Assembly (NCBI RefSeq): GCF_000220395.1
Contig: NW_004086966.1
Span: 1 to 41,175, forward strand
DNA length: 41,175 nt
Source of the DNA: Ichthyophthirius multifiliis
Taxonomy: Eukaryota; Ciliophora; Oligohymenophorea; Hymenostomatida
Direction: 5' to 3'
Below are positions 25,050 to 36,315 of this stretch, piece after piece. Position numbers and translations under genes: made by a program. Numbering within the stretch: position 1 is the first letter of the stretch; each line of letters begins with the position of its first letter. The notes beneath the pieces are model-generated. The model was not told where the DNA came from. It searched no databases and was given only the letters and a program-made list of their open reading frames with translations.

Positions 25050-25928
25050 TATTTATATTCAAATTACTCTTTTATTTATTTTAAATAATTTTATTTTTTA
25101 CAATTTATAAAATAAAATTATATTTAAAACAAGATATTTTAATACTATAAATTATAGTTAAATAATTTTTTTTTAATTCAATTATAATTATTTTTTCTGA
25201 ATTTTTTTAAATATTAAAGTTGGTACTTTTTTTTTTTATTATTATTATATATGTTCTATAAATAATATACAAATTATTATTAAATAGTTAATGTAAAAAA
25301 TTTAATTACGATTTAGACTAGAAAATAATTTAAAATAATAAATTATATATTATACAAATTATAAAAAGATATGAATTTTTTTTTCTAATCAAAATTAGAA
25401 TTTAATTAAAAAGAAATAAAGATAATAAATATAAATAAAAAAATAAATTTTAAGTATATTTATACCAATTTTTAAAATATCATCTTTTACTTCTTATAAT
25501 AATGTTTATATAAATATTCTTAATATTAGAATTAGACCCATTAGTTTAATTAATTTAATTACTATAACTATTTTAAATAGATTAATTATTTAAATTGTTT
25601 AATTTTTATTTATTGTAATTAGTTTAAATTGATTTATATTTAGTTAGTTTAATTAGTTTATTTAGTTTAATTAGTTTATTTAATTAAATTAGTTTAATTT
25701 ATTTATTAGTTTAAATAGCATTATATAAATTAAAAACATATTTTTAAACTAAGATTTTATCTATTATTTCTCCATTTCGAATAGCTTTATTAAAAACTCT
25801 ATTTTCGCATTAAACAAAATATTCATTTTTATAATTTAATAATTTATTATTAATTTAATGATTTTAATTTGTAAAATAATGTTTTTTTATTAGTTGAATG
25901 CTTGTACAAATAATTATATTAAAAATCT
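25050..25928. other. AT-rich region, coding status uncertain
   Basis: This contains a minus-strand frame (25932 to 25480) that begins with an ATG overlapping the TGA of the frame upstream. It includes a piece that looks protein-like (CENRVFNKAIRNGEI) followed by Leu/Asn/Lys repeats from tandem TTTAGTTTAAT-like DNA (about 25610-25720). It would continue the upstream frame if the T12 run at 25954-25965 were one base longer. Whether it is translated is unclear. Confidence 0.35.
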
Positions 25929-26708
25929 TCATTTTCTAATTAATTATTAATTCTTTTTTTTTTTTAACTGAAATAATTTTATTCTTTACTTTTAATATAA
26001 TTACTAAACCTTTGTTTTTATATTTTTAACTTATTTTATATATTAAGAGTTTTCTTTGCCTTTGATTTATATTCTAACTTTTAAATGAGGAACAGGGTTT
26101 TAATTTAATATAAATAACGCATTATCATTTTTATTAAATTATATATATTTAATCATCTTCTCCATATTTTTGCTTTATAAAATTTTGACTTAAATTAATT
26201 CTAAAAGTTTTTTAATTTTCAATTATTATTATTATTATTAGTTCTTGTGGCTTTTTTAAACGAAAACAGGAAGTATTATAATTTTATTGTTTTTCTATTA
26301 AATACATATTTTTTTTGTTATTTTGTGTTTTAATGATCTTTGTATTTTATTTTTTTGAAATTCAAAAAAATTTTTTTTTTGAAATTAAAGTTAATAAAAA
26401 AATAATGTATTTATTATTGTTGTTTTTCTTTTTTAAGCTTCCTATTTTTTTATTTTTAAAAATTAATTATTTATTTATTTTACTTTGAAGAATTATATTT
26501 ATTTATCCTTTAAATTAAATTTATTAATAATATATATATATATTTTTAAAATTTTATCCAATGAACATTATAATATATACTTTTAAAATATGAGTTCTTG
26601 ATTTTTTTTTATTTCTATTATATTTTTCGCTTGAAAAAATTCTTTAAATTAAATATTGAATTAATCATTTGGCTTTTTTTCCTTTTTATTTTCTATCGTT
26701 TTAATTTC
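25929..26708 (-). CDS. Possible coding region, 5' end not found
   Basis: A TGA-free minus-strand frame of about 260 codons has a composition typical of this genome's proteins: Lys/Gln/Asn-rich, soluble, with a six-Gln run. Protein-like pieces are KEFFQAKNIIE, PVFVQKSHKN and NPVPHLKVRI. A 42-nt in-frame GT..AG segment (about 26442-26483) may be an intron. No ATG fits the beginning, so an upstream exon is probably missing from this description. I recognise no domain. Given the low frequency of TGA in such DNA, a chance frame cannot be fully excluded. Confidence 0.4.
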
Positions 26709-27028
26709 AAAAAATGGTATTTTTTTTGTTTATTTAATACATGAAATTATTAAATTTAAAAATAAAAATATATATATTTTTGTATATGGAAAAAATAAAT
26801 ATGAATAATAAACCTAATAATTATTTTTAAAATATATTAAAAATACTTTTAGTTTATTTATTTATTTTAAAAAAAAAAAAATCATTAAATATTTTTTAAT
26901 TTTTATAGATTTGTTTTAAACTATTTAAAATAAACAAAAAATGTAATACTTTTTATTAAATATTAATAGTTATTTTTAACTAATATTAAATAAAAACCTA
27001 ATTAAAATATATCAATTATGTATATAAA
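26709..27028. other. AT-rich region, no gene assigned
   Basis: About 320 bases of mixed A and T tracts between the uncertain frame and the coiled-coil gene. It may include the missing first exon of the former. Nothing is recognisable. Confidence 0.45.
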
Positions 27029-28177
27029 TCATTAAAGTGCAGTAAATATTCTTTTCAGACTATTTTTAATTTAAAAAACTTCTTAAGAAAGAATTTAATA
27101 TTCATTATTTAATAATTTAAGTGAATTCGTAATTTTAATAAAGTTATTTTCTAAATTCGAAAACTCTTTTATTTTATTATTTTATTCAAGTTATATTTGT
27201 TAATACTAAGTATCAAATAAATTTATTTTTTATAATAGTTCTTCTTTAAAACAATACTATTAACAAGACTCGTTTTATTACAAATGTTCTAGTTTATTTA
27301 AAATTTATTCATATTTATTATTTACACAACTATATTAATTATTTATTTTTTCTTCCTATTTATCTTATTTAATTTAACTATTTAATATTAATTACTCTAA
27401 AAAGCTAAATCTTTATTCTAATTTATCTATCCTATTTAAGACTTGCTTTATTTATAAATCTTCTTCTTTTTAATTTATTTTATTTAGAATATTTAAAAGT
27501 ACTAAATCTTCTTTTTTATTTATATTATTATTTTCATTATTTATTTTTAATTATTTTTCTATAATTTCAAATCTTTTGTTAATTGCCTAAAAAAACTTAT
27601 TTATAAATATATTTGTTGGTTTTTAAGTTTGCTTTTAAACATTTTATTTTTTAATATTAATATTAGTGTTTGTAAGATTTATTTAATTTTTTAAATTTCC
27701 TCCGAATTCAGCTGATTATTTCGCACTTTCCATATTATTATTTGCATTTTTCAATATTTAAATTGGAGATATTTATTCTTAGGTAAATGGTTTACATGTT
27801 CTTTTTTTTGTTTTATATATAAAATAAAATTATTAATAAAATTTTACAAAGAAAATTTCAATTCAGATTTATTTTATTCGAAAATTTCAAATAATTAAGA
27901 AAGCGGTTTTTTTGTACTTGAAAAATTATTTTATGTTTCATTTTAAGGTTATATTTTGGAAACTGAAAACGAAGTATCTAATTTTTCATTTTAGATATTT
28001 GATTCTTTTTTAAATACTTTAAAGCCATCTATTTTTTATATATATTTATTTTATTTTAATTTTTAGTTTACTTTTTTTATTTTATGTATTTAGTTTTTAT
28101 GAATTTAATGATGTAGAACTTCCGAAATTTGTAGTTTAAGAAAATAAAGATGAAAATTCGTTGTTTTTATTTTACAT
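27029..28177 (-). CDS. Low-complexity N terminus plus C-terminal coiled coil, family not recognised
   Basis: Three exons (28177-28072, 28028-27848, 27800-27029) joined through 43- and 47-nt introns encode 352 residues ending FTAL and TGA. The first 150 residues are Asn/Ser/Thr/Gln-rich with two Phe-Gly pairs (NFGSS, EFGGN). From about residue 165 to the end the sequence is a near-continuous coiled coil (for example LNRIDKLEQRFSFLEQ). This layout is shared by FG nucleoporins of the Nup62/54/58 type, but also by many cytoskeletal proteins, and two FG pairs are few. No catalytic motif is present. The exon joins are well supported because each restores one long frame. Confidence 0.75.
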
Positions 28178-28630
28178 TTTTTTAAATTATTTATTTTGAA
28201 AATATTATAAAAAATTATATTTATTATTTTTTAGTTTGGGAAAAAAAAAAAAAAAAAATTAAAAATTAAATTTTAACATTAAAATTTATAAATTCAAAAA
28301 AAATATTAATATAGAAAAAAAAAAAAATTTTTGAAAATAAAAGGAGATAATAGATATAGAAGAAACAAAAAAATTATCGAATTCTTTTTTTTTTTTTAAT
28401 AAATAAAATATAATTAATTATTCTAATTTAATTTAGCAATAAAAAAAATATCTAAATTAACAAAAATAATTTTTATTATAATCAAAAATTTTATAATTTT
28501 ATTTTTATAAAAAATAAAAATTAAAAAATATAATAATTAAAACCATATTTACAAAAAATAATAAAAAAATCGATATTATATATATAATTATAGGTTTATT
28601 AAACAAAAAATAAAAATTAATAAAAATTCT
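28178..28630. other. Intergenic spacer
   Basis: About 450 bases of A/T-rich DNA between two minus-strand genes. It contains an A run (about 28241-28258), the probable promoter of the coiled-coil gene and the 3' region of the MORN gene. No gene seen. Confidence 0.6.
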
Positions 28631-30084
28631 TCATTCTTAATGATTTTCTTTTACAATTTCATTTTTGTATTGATTTTCATTTTCATACCATTTTATTCGC
28701 TTTCCTTCTTCCCAAAGTCCCATCTTAACTGATTAATCAGGAAGAATATATTTTCCTTTTCCATGCTGTCTTTAAAAAACAAAAAAAACTATATAAAATA
28801 TATATAAACATAAAATAATACTTTCCATATCCCCAATTTCCTTAATATTTTCTTCCATCAGACCAAATATAAACTCCGAATCCATGTTTTTTATCATATT
28901 AATAATCCCCTATATATTTTCTTCCATCTTTCCAAGTGAAAACACCTTTTCCATGCATATTATTATTTAGCCATTCTCCCTTTTTTGTTAAAGATAAACT
29001 CATGTATTTTTTTTTTAACAAAAAATAAAAAAAAACCTCATAAACTCTTCCATCAGGCCATTTATAAATTCCTTAGCCTTAAATTCTAATTATAACAAAT
29101 AATTAATAATAAATAAAACAAAATAAAACAAAAAACCTAGTATCAACCCATTCACCAGTATAAGTTGACCCATCGCTCCAAGTATAAGTACCTTATCCAT
29201 GTTTTTTCCCTTATTTGAAAAATCCATCATATTTAGATCCATCAGGCCAAGTTTCGACCCCATAACCATCTTACATATCATTTTTCCATTATCCTTTTAT
29301 AATAATAAAGCAATTAACTAATAATAATAAAAAAAACCCTCATATTTAGAACCACCATTAGATATATATGTTCCGTATCCATTAGCCTTATCTTCTTGCC
29401 ATTAACCTATATATTTATCCCCATCTGCATGAACAAACTCTCCATTTCCGTGTGCTTAATTATTTTACCATTCACCTTAATATATGGCCCCATCAGGCCA
29501 TTTTTACGTACCTATACCATATTTAGTATTACCTAAATTTTTAAATAGTAACAAACATATTCAATAACAAAAAAAATACCTTTCCATTATCCTTCATAAA
29601 TAGCACCACTTTTAAAACAAAAGGGAGGCCTAGTTTCTAAAGCTAAATCATCATTTGATTAATTTTTAAGTTGATTTTCTATATCTTCATTAGAGAATTT
29701 TTTTAATTAAGAATAAACTTCTTATTTAGTATTATAATAATGCTCTTAATTTTCAACTAATTAATTCTTTTAACTAATAGAGTTTACACTATTAGATTTC
29801 TATTTATTATTTTATTTTAAAGATGAAATATCTAATGATTAATGGTCATTATGATAAGCTTATTCGAATATTGAATTAGGTTCTTCTTTATAAATAGGAT
29901 CTTTTATTTAAAATTAAAGCGGATTTTTTAATTCTTAGTGCACAAAAGAAATATTATTATAAATTATTGAAGGCATTTCTTATCCTGCATTTGTTTAGTT
30001 TTCTATTTTTTAATATTTTGTAGATTTTATTTCTTCTTGTTTATTTCCTATTTCTTATTTGCATGTAGAACAATCTTAACCCAT
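28631..30084 (-). CDS. MORN-repeat protein with an acylation-type N terminus
   Basis: Six exons (30084-29580, 29532-29338, 29293-29137, 29085-29037, 28979-28822, 28769-28631) encode 400 residues. Introns are 44-57 nt. Residues 1-160 are low complexity. From about 161 there are nine consecutive MORN repeats of the form Y-x-G-x-W/F...G.G (for example YEGQWK, YIGQWQ, YTGEWV). MORN repeats bind membranes or partner proteins and are common in ciliary and cortical proteins of ciliates. The N terminus MGQDCS has Gly2 and Cys5, fitting N-myristoylation followed by palmitoylation, so the protein is probably membrane-anchored. It shares a 117-bp divergent upstream region with the thioredoxin-like gene. 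Confidence 0.93.
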
Positions 30085-30201
30085 TAAAAAACTAATATTA
30101 ATATTTTTATATATATATATTAAAAAAAAAAAACTAATTTTTTTTATAATTGTAACTAAATTATTTAATTATATAAATAAAAAAATACATATATCAAAAA
30201 T
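30085..30201. promoter_or_regulatory. Short divergent (bidirectional) promoter region
   Basis: Only 117 bases separate the ATG of the minus-strand MORN gene from the ATG of the plus-strand thioredoxin-like gene. Both promoters and 5' leaders must therefore lie here or overlap the genes. The sequence is A/T-rich; no TATA-type or other site can be distinguished from background. Confidence 0.6.
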
Positions 30202-30473
30202 ATGAATTCTTTACACACTGTTATTAATTATACGTAATTTGAGGAACATTATCAAAAAATAAAATAAAATAATAAATTTGTTCTTTATTTTACTGGTACT
30301 ACAGATGAAACTACAGGTAGAAATTGGTGTTCAGATTGTGAAGCAGCTTATCCTTTTATTAAATCTCATGTTATTCCTAAATGTCAAGAATTAGCTATTC
30401 CTTTATTAGAAGTAAAGAATGGATTAAGAGATGAGTAATTTTTTTAATAACTTTGTTATATAAATATATATAA

Positions 30474-30537
<64 letters not shown>

Positions 30538-30762
30538 TTTTTTATTTAAAAAGATGGAAAAATCCTAATCATCCTTTAAGACATCATAAAGATTTTAAAT
30601 TATAAGGAATCCCAGTATTATTATTGAATACAAACGTATAAAAAAAAAAATATTTAAAAATGTGAAAATTAAATAATATTAAAGGGTAATTTCGAAAAAA
30701 GTTTATTGGAATAACAAATAACAAATAAGCAATTATTATTAGATTTTTTCGAAGATCTTTGA
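30202..30762 (+). CDS. TXNDC17/TRP14-like thioredoxin-fold protein
   Basis: Three exons (30202-30434, 30554-30635, 30685-30762) encode 130 residues, matching the roughly 123-residue family length. The active-site motif Trp-Cys-Ser-Asp-Cys lies at residues 42-46, corresponding to WCPDC of TRP14. Other conserved elements are VLYFTGT, WKNPNHPLR and the cis-Pro loop GIPVLLL. The family reduces small disulphides and protein cystine or persulphide groups with thioredoxin reductase. The first intron (119 nt) is mostly an AT repeat. Confidence 0.92.
30479..30535 (+). repeat. (AT)n microsatellite in a thioredoxin-gene intron
   Basis: About 28 uninterrupted AT dinucleotides within the intron 30435-30553. 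Confidence 0.9.
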
Positions 30763-30888
30763 AAATACAAAATAAAAATAAAATAAAAATTAAAAGATAT
30801 AAAATAATAAAATAAAAAAAAATAAAAAAAAAATAAAAATAAAAATAAAAATAAAAAAAATAAAAATAAAAAATAAAAAAATATTTTA
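30763..30888. other. A-rich convergent spacer
   Basis: AAAT/AAAAAT low-complexity DNA between the converging thioredoxin-like and PAS-protein genes. It is open in several frames but has no coding character. Confidence 0.65.
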
Positions 30889-33800
30889 TCATTTAACTGC
30901 TTATAAAATGTCTCCCGAAGCAAAAGCTTATTTAAGATTATTGTCTTTAGTAATGATATCCATAGGTATCATATGCAACATTCCTTTAGTTCTCCAAATT
31001 TTCTAACTCAGCATATTTTAATAAGGAATCCATAAAACAATAAATACAAAATTCAAAAAGAATATAAAAACTCCCAATTTTATAGACATAATTTATTACT
31101 AATTATTAATAAACTATTTTATGCAATCAATAAATAGTTAATTTGAATATTCAATACTTGGTACAATATATTTTTATATATTTTCTAGTGTTAAATATTC
31201 TTATCCAGAAAGGGTTTACTATAAATTATTTCTACTTCCACCCCAAAACTATGTTAATAATTTCCTTGTGTCTTCCGCATAAGAAACAATAGCGATTCTG
31301 AGTCCCTTTTCGATAATTTTATCATCAATAGAGGCGCATTCTTTTTCATTTAAAGGACTATCCCAAGTAAAATTTTCACATAAATTATCATAATTAATAA
31401 TACGAAAATTATCTTTATATTTATCGAATTCTGAAGGATAAGATTCCTTATAAGAATTAAATATATCGTTTTCATTTTAGTAGATTTTCTATGTAAACTA
31501 TTCTTTTAAATCTTATTTATTATCGTCTTATTGTATTAAATTTGTACTAATTTGTTCGAATGTATATAAAAGATTGTATTTCAATATCGGATTCCTCTTT
31601 GATATATAGTTTAAATGCTGAAAAATGGTACTTATATCATTCAAAAAAATAATTTCTAAAACAAATGAAATTATAAAATATGACAAAAACAAAACTACTA
31701 CAAAAAAGAATTAAAAAATAACCTTTTTTTATTTAATTTTTATTAAAAATTTTAGTCATATTACCTTTTTTTTATTATTATCTTTTGAATTTATTAATTT
31801 TTCGCTTCTTAATTTGTTTATCTCTTCTTCTTCTAGCCTTTTTTTCTTTAATTCTTCATTTTTCTAATTATTATTTTTATCTTCCTCTTTTCCTATTTCA
31901 TTATTAATTTCTATATTTTATTATTCTTTTTATTATTCCTAAAAATTCTCTTCATCTAAAAATTACTAACTATATTTTTCACATTTCTAAACCAAATCTT
32001 TTATTTCTTATATATTTATCATACCAAATAATGAAAGTACCCTAGTATTAGTTCTTAGAACCTAAAAAACAATCGGAATCAATATAAACTAAGAAATAAT
32101 AAACAAGGAAGTCCCCAAAATCATAATTGTAAGAAAATTGGTCCTATATTTCATTATTTAATTAATATAATAATCATAAAGTTCCTATGCTATATCCTCA
32201 GACCCTTATCTAAGGATAAAAAGTCCATTTCTTGTTACAAAATAAAAGTTTTTTGGTGAAGTAGTATAAAAAATTTAACTACAAATATTTTTTTTTTTAA
32301 ATATACATATCTATATATTATTTAATCATATTATTTTTTTCTGTATTTTTTTTTCTTCTAAAAATATATGAAAAAACAAGTCTATTAAACTAAGAATTTT
32401 AAAATTTATTTTCTTGTATAATAAAGTAATTACAAGTAATAATTTTTAAACTATAAAATGATTAGTTAATAGTCTTATTTTGTTCAAAAAAAAAAAAAAA
32501 AAAACTTACAGTTAAAAAATAAAAAAAAGCAATATACATAAATAATATATAATTTACTTAGTTATTAATAAGTTATCATATTCTGAATATACTAATTATG
32601 AAGCTGATGTTATATATTATATAATTGAATTTGTAAAACAATTTTAATATGGCTTTATATCACCATTTTATAACAAAAAATATATGCTATATTATATTTC
32701 TTCAAGATGTTTAATAAACGATTTTTCTAAATAAATTCGACCTTTAATAATTTCGAATTATATATGTTATAATTCAAATACTTTTTTTTATAATTTTTCT
32801 TATTATTATTAAAATAATTAATCAGATATTATATCTTAATTACTATAATATAGGCTATTTTTATAAAATAAATTTAAAAAAAATAATAATAATATTTTAC
32901 TTAGAAATAGACCAAAGTTTTCTAGTTATATAATTTACATCAGCCATAATATTATGTCTTTAATATCCATAAAAAATACTATCTATCCCATTTCTAGTTT
33001 TATCAAATTATTAAATTTTAAACCAAATTTCAATTCCACATAATGCAAAAACAAACAAAATTACCAAAATAACAGTTGACTGTAATATTTTTATGCTTTT
33101 AGGTATATTTCTTTCACTAATAAGTGATTTAAAATCTTTTAATTGCCTAAATTCATCATTTAAAGTTGTATTAGATACATTACTTTCCCTATCTTCTCCA
33201 ATAAAATTATCATTTTCAGGAGAAAAGTTCACTTTTTGATTCTCCATAATACTATTAACATCCTTTTTATCAATTTAAGATTAAAGATTATTTCTAATTT
33301 ATATATCATTGATATCTTATGCATACTAAGCTTTGCTTTTTACATCATCCATAAGTGTATTTTGTTCAACTTCTACGAATTTTATCACATTAACTTTCCG
33401 ATCTTCAAAAATTTGTTATTCAATAAGATAAACGCGAACTTTTTATCTTTTAAATTTGCTATTTTATTATTATTATTATGAATGAATTTAATTATTTTCT
33501 GAAGAAATATGCATTGTTAAGTCTTACGAATCTTCTTATTCTAATAAGAATTTTTTTTAAATTTATGTAGTGTCTATTGTTGCCAAAACTCCCTACGGAT
33601 TTTTCATTAATTCGATAATTTCAGGGTTAGTCAATTCCTAGCAAATCACATCTATTGTAAATTCGAGATTTCCGGAAGTATTTCCATACATTAAAGCCGC
33701 AGGAATCCCAAAAGAGTTAAAAACAGAAATAGAAATACCCTAAATAGCATCATTATCAGTTCTATATATCATATAATGTACTTTTTCTTCACTCAATTAT

Positions 33801-36093
33801 ATATTATTATTGTTTGTATTATTTTCAACATCTTTGATAAATCCTACAATAGTAATTCCTTCATCTAAATTGGGTAATATTTTTATCATTAGAGTACATG
33901 GAACTAAATATTAATTTTTATGCTGACATAATACAAGTCTTTCTATTCCTATTACTTTCGGTTCTGAGGTTTCTGAGTATCTCCTCATTAATTAATTATG
34001 TATTTCCCCATATACTTTAGGCATTATCTTATAAATATTTTAATCTATAATATCACTTTTTGACCATCCTAATATTCTAAATTTAATATGTATAATATTT
34101 ATTTATTTTTTAAAGAAAAATAAAAAAGAATAAACCTTGTTAATTCATTATTAACATTAGTAACTATACCAATTTAATTATAATTACTAGAACAAGTAAT
34201 AATGGATGTACTTGAGTTTTCTCCGTATTTTAATTTATCAGAATCAACGAATTATTTATTAATATTCTAAGAGTTCTTTGCATAATTGACATTATCAAGG
34301 ATTTTATCTCCTTCCTAATTATCATTAACAATATTTTTTAAAAAATTTCCATAAATTTCCAAACATTTTATATGTTATGAATAAATTTCTTTTAATTTCT
34401 AAAATTTTTCATTTACCTATTCTACTGTCTAAGTTATTTATTATCCCGTTTATTAAATCTTTTGGATTTCAGGATTTTCTTCTAATAATTCTCTCCAGAA
34501 ATCCAAATGAAGTTATACACTTCTAGCAATCAAATGTTAAAAATTAATAAATTCCTTTTAAAAAAGCACAATTTTATTCACATCTACGCTTTTACCTTCT
34601 CCTCCTTTTTGGTCATTTTCAATAATTTCTTCTTCAATTAAATAACAAAATCTAAAAACCTAAAATTCTTATTAAATATTCGGTTTTAATTCTTATATAA
34701 TAATCATAAGCTCTATAAGTGCTTTGAATTTATTTTTTAACTTCTCGTTTTGTATATAAGAATGTAGGAGATGCAACCGACTTGATTTATTAAACTTTTC
34801 AAGCATATCTTCAATTATATTTTTCAAAAATATATACCATTTCTTTTATAAAATCTACACTTCTTCCTCCTTAGTATCATCCATTAAAAATTAATGACAA
34901 AAGCAGCCTTCTTTGAAACATTATCGACTATGAAACTTCAAAATTCCTTCCAAAATAATCCTTGTTTACGGATTTTCACGATTTTCAATCATTTCAATTA
35001 ATATATTTATATACATTTCTACCTCTTGGTCTGTTTTGAAACTTTTTATACTTTTTCTCATCATATATAAATTCCTATAATTTATTAATGAATTATAAAA
35101 ACTCCAAATAAACGGTATTCCAATAACCAAATACAATAATCCTATATTATCGACTTATCCCTCATCTATATATAATGTTATTAATACACATAAAGATATC
35201 CAAAACATTAAAGATTCACAAAAAATACTAAAATTTTATACTTTCTATTTATTTATTTTTATTAAAAAAAAAAAATCATATTTTTAATTACTTTATTATA
35301 TATAGAAGGGTATTTAAATCTCATAAATAATATGCCTATATAACTAATAATATTAAATAAAACAAATAACTCTATACGTTTGCCTTCATAATCAATCTAT
35401 GTATATAGAGGTAGAAATATTTTCAAAGCTTTAAAATTTATTAAATATATTTATTTTTTTAAAAAAATAAAAATAATAATAATTTACTTAATTTTAATAA
35501 TGGCAATTATGTTTAAGGCTATGCAAAAGGGATCATACTAGCAGGGTTAAAATCAATATAAAGAATAGTATAAAATAAGCATAGAAAAAGAAAAAAAATT
35601 AATCCAAAACATCCTAATAATAAATATAAATAATAAATACCACTATAACATTCTAATTCAGAATGAATTGATTAACTTTAATTACAAACAATAATACAAA
35701 GAAAAATATTAATAATAGGCAAAGATATAATCGTATTAGTAATTAAGCCAAAAGAAGCTAATATTTTTATCCCATAACTAAGAAATGTAGAGCTTTTTTT
35801 TCATTATTTTTTATTTTTATGATAACTATAATAAATAAAACAATAACTAAAAGAACTATCGTAAAACATATACATAAAATAATTATAAAAGCGTTAGATT
35901 TTAATTAACTTAATAGATAGTTAAACTAAAAATATTATATCATTGATCTAAAATAATAAAAAAAGGAATTATTCCATAAAAAGTAATCCATTAATGGATG
36001 AATAATATAAAATACAAATTAAAAAGTTTCAAATAAAAGCAATAAATTGTATAAAAAAGGACTACATATTTGACTTTATAAAAGTTCATGCAT
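30889..36093 (-). CDS. Giant multi-membrane PAS-domain protein (ciliate TmcB-like family)
   Basis: Seven exons (36093-35488, 35428-35292, 35244-34136, 34076-32901, 32854-32558, 32278-31765, 31722-30889) give about 1557 residues. N-terminal membrane helices include about residues 70-95, followed by a conserved patch near IPFAQPQ. A large helical cytoplasmic region precedes a PAS domain at about 595-690 (CSSNYNQIGIVTNVN, ILGWSKSDIID, then GFIKDV). Further membrane helices fall at about 950, 1160, 1285 and 1490. This order matches the large TmcB-like proteins expanded in ciliates, thought to be sensory or signalling membrane proteins; ligand and output are unknown. One frame shift in exon 1, at a run of eight T on the plus strand (35794-35801), needs one extra base and probably reflects a miscounted homopolymer. 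Confidence 0.85.
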
Positions 36094-36315
36094 AATTAAA
36101 TATATCCATAATTTTATATTTTACAAGGTTTTTTAAAAAAACGAAATTTCCTCTTCGTCTTAATTATATTTTTTTTTTTTAAATATATTCATTTTTTTAC
36201 GTAGAAAAAAAATTGATATAATATATTTTAAAAAAAATTAAAAAAATAATATAATATAAATATTTTAATTTTTATAAAAAAAACATTTTATTATTTTAAT
36301 ATATAAAAATAAAAT
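36094..36315. other. Intergenic spacer
   Basis: About 220 bases between two minus-strand genes, T- and A-rich. It should hold the PAS-protein promoter; nothing specific is visible. Confidence 0.6.
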
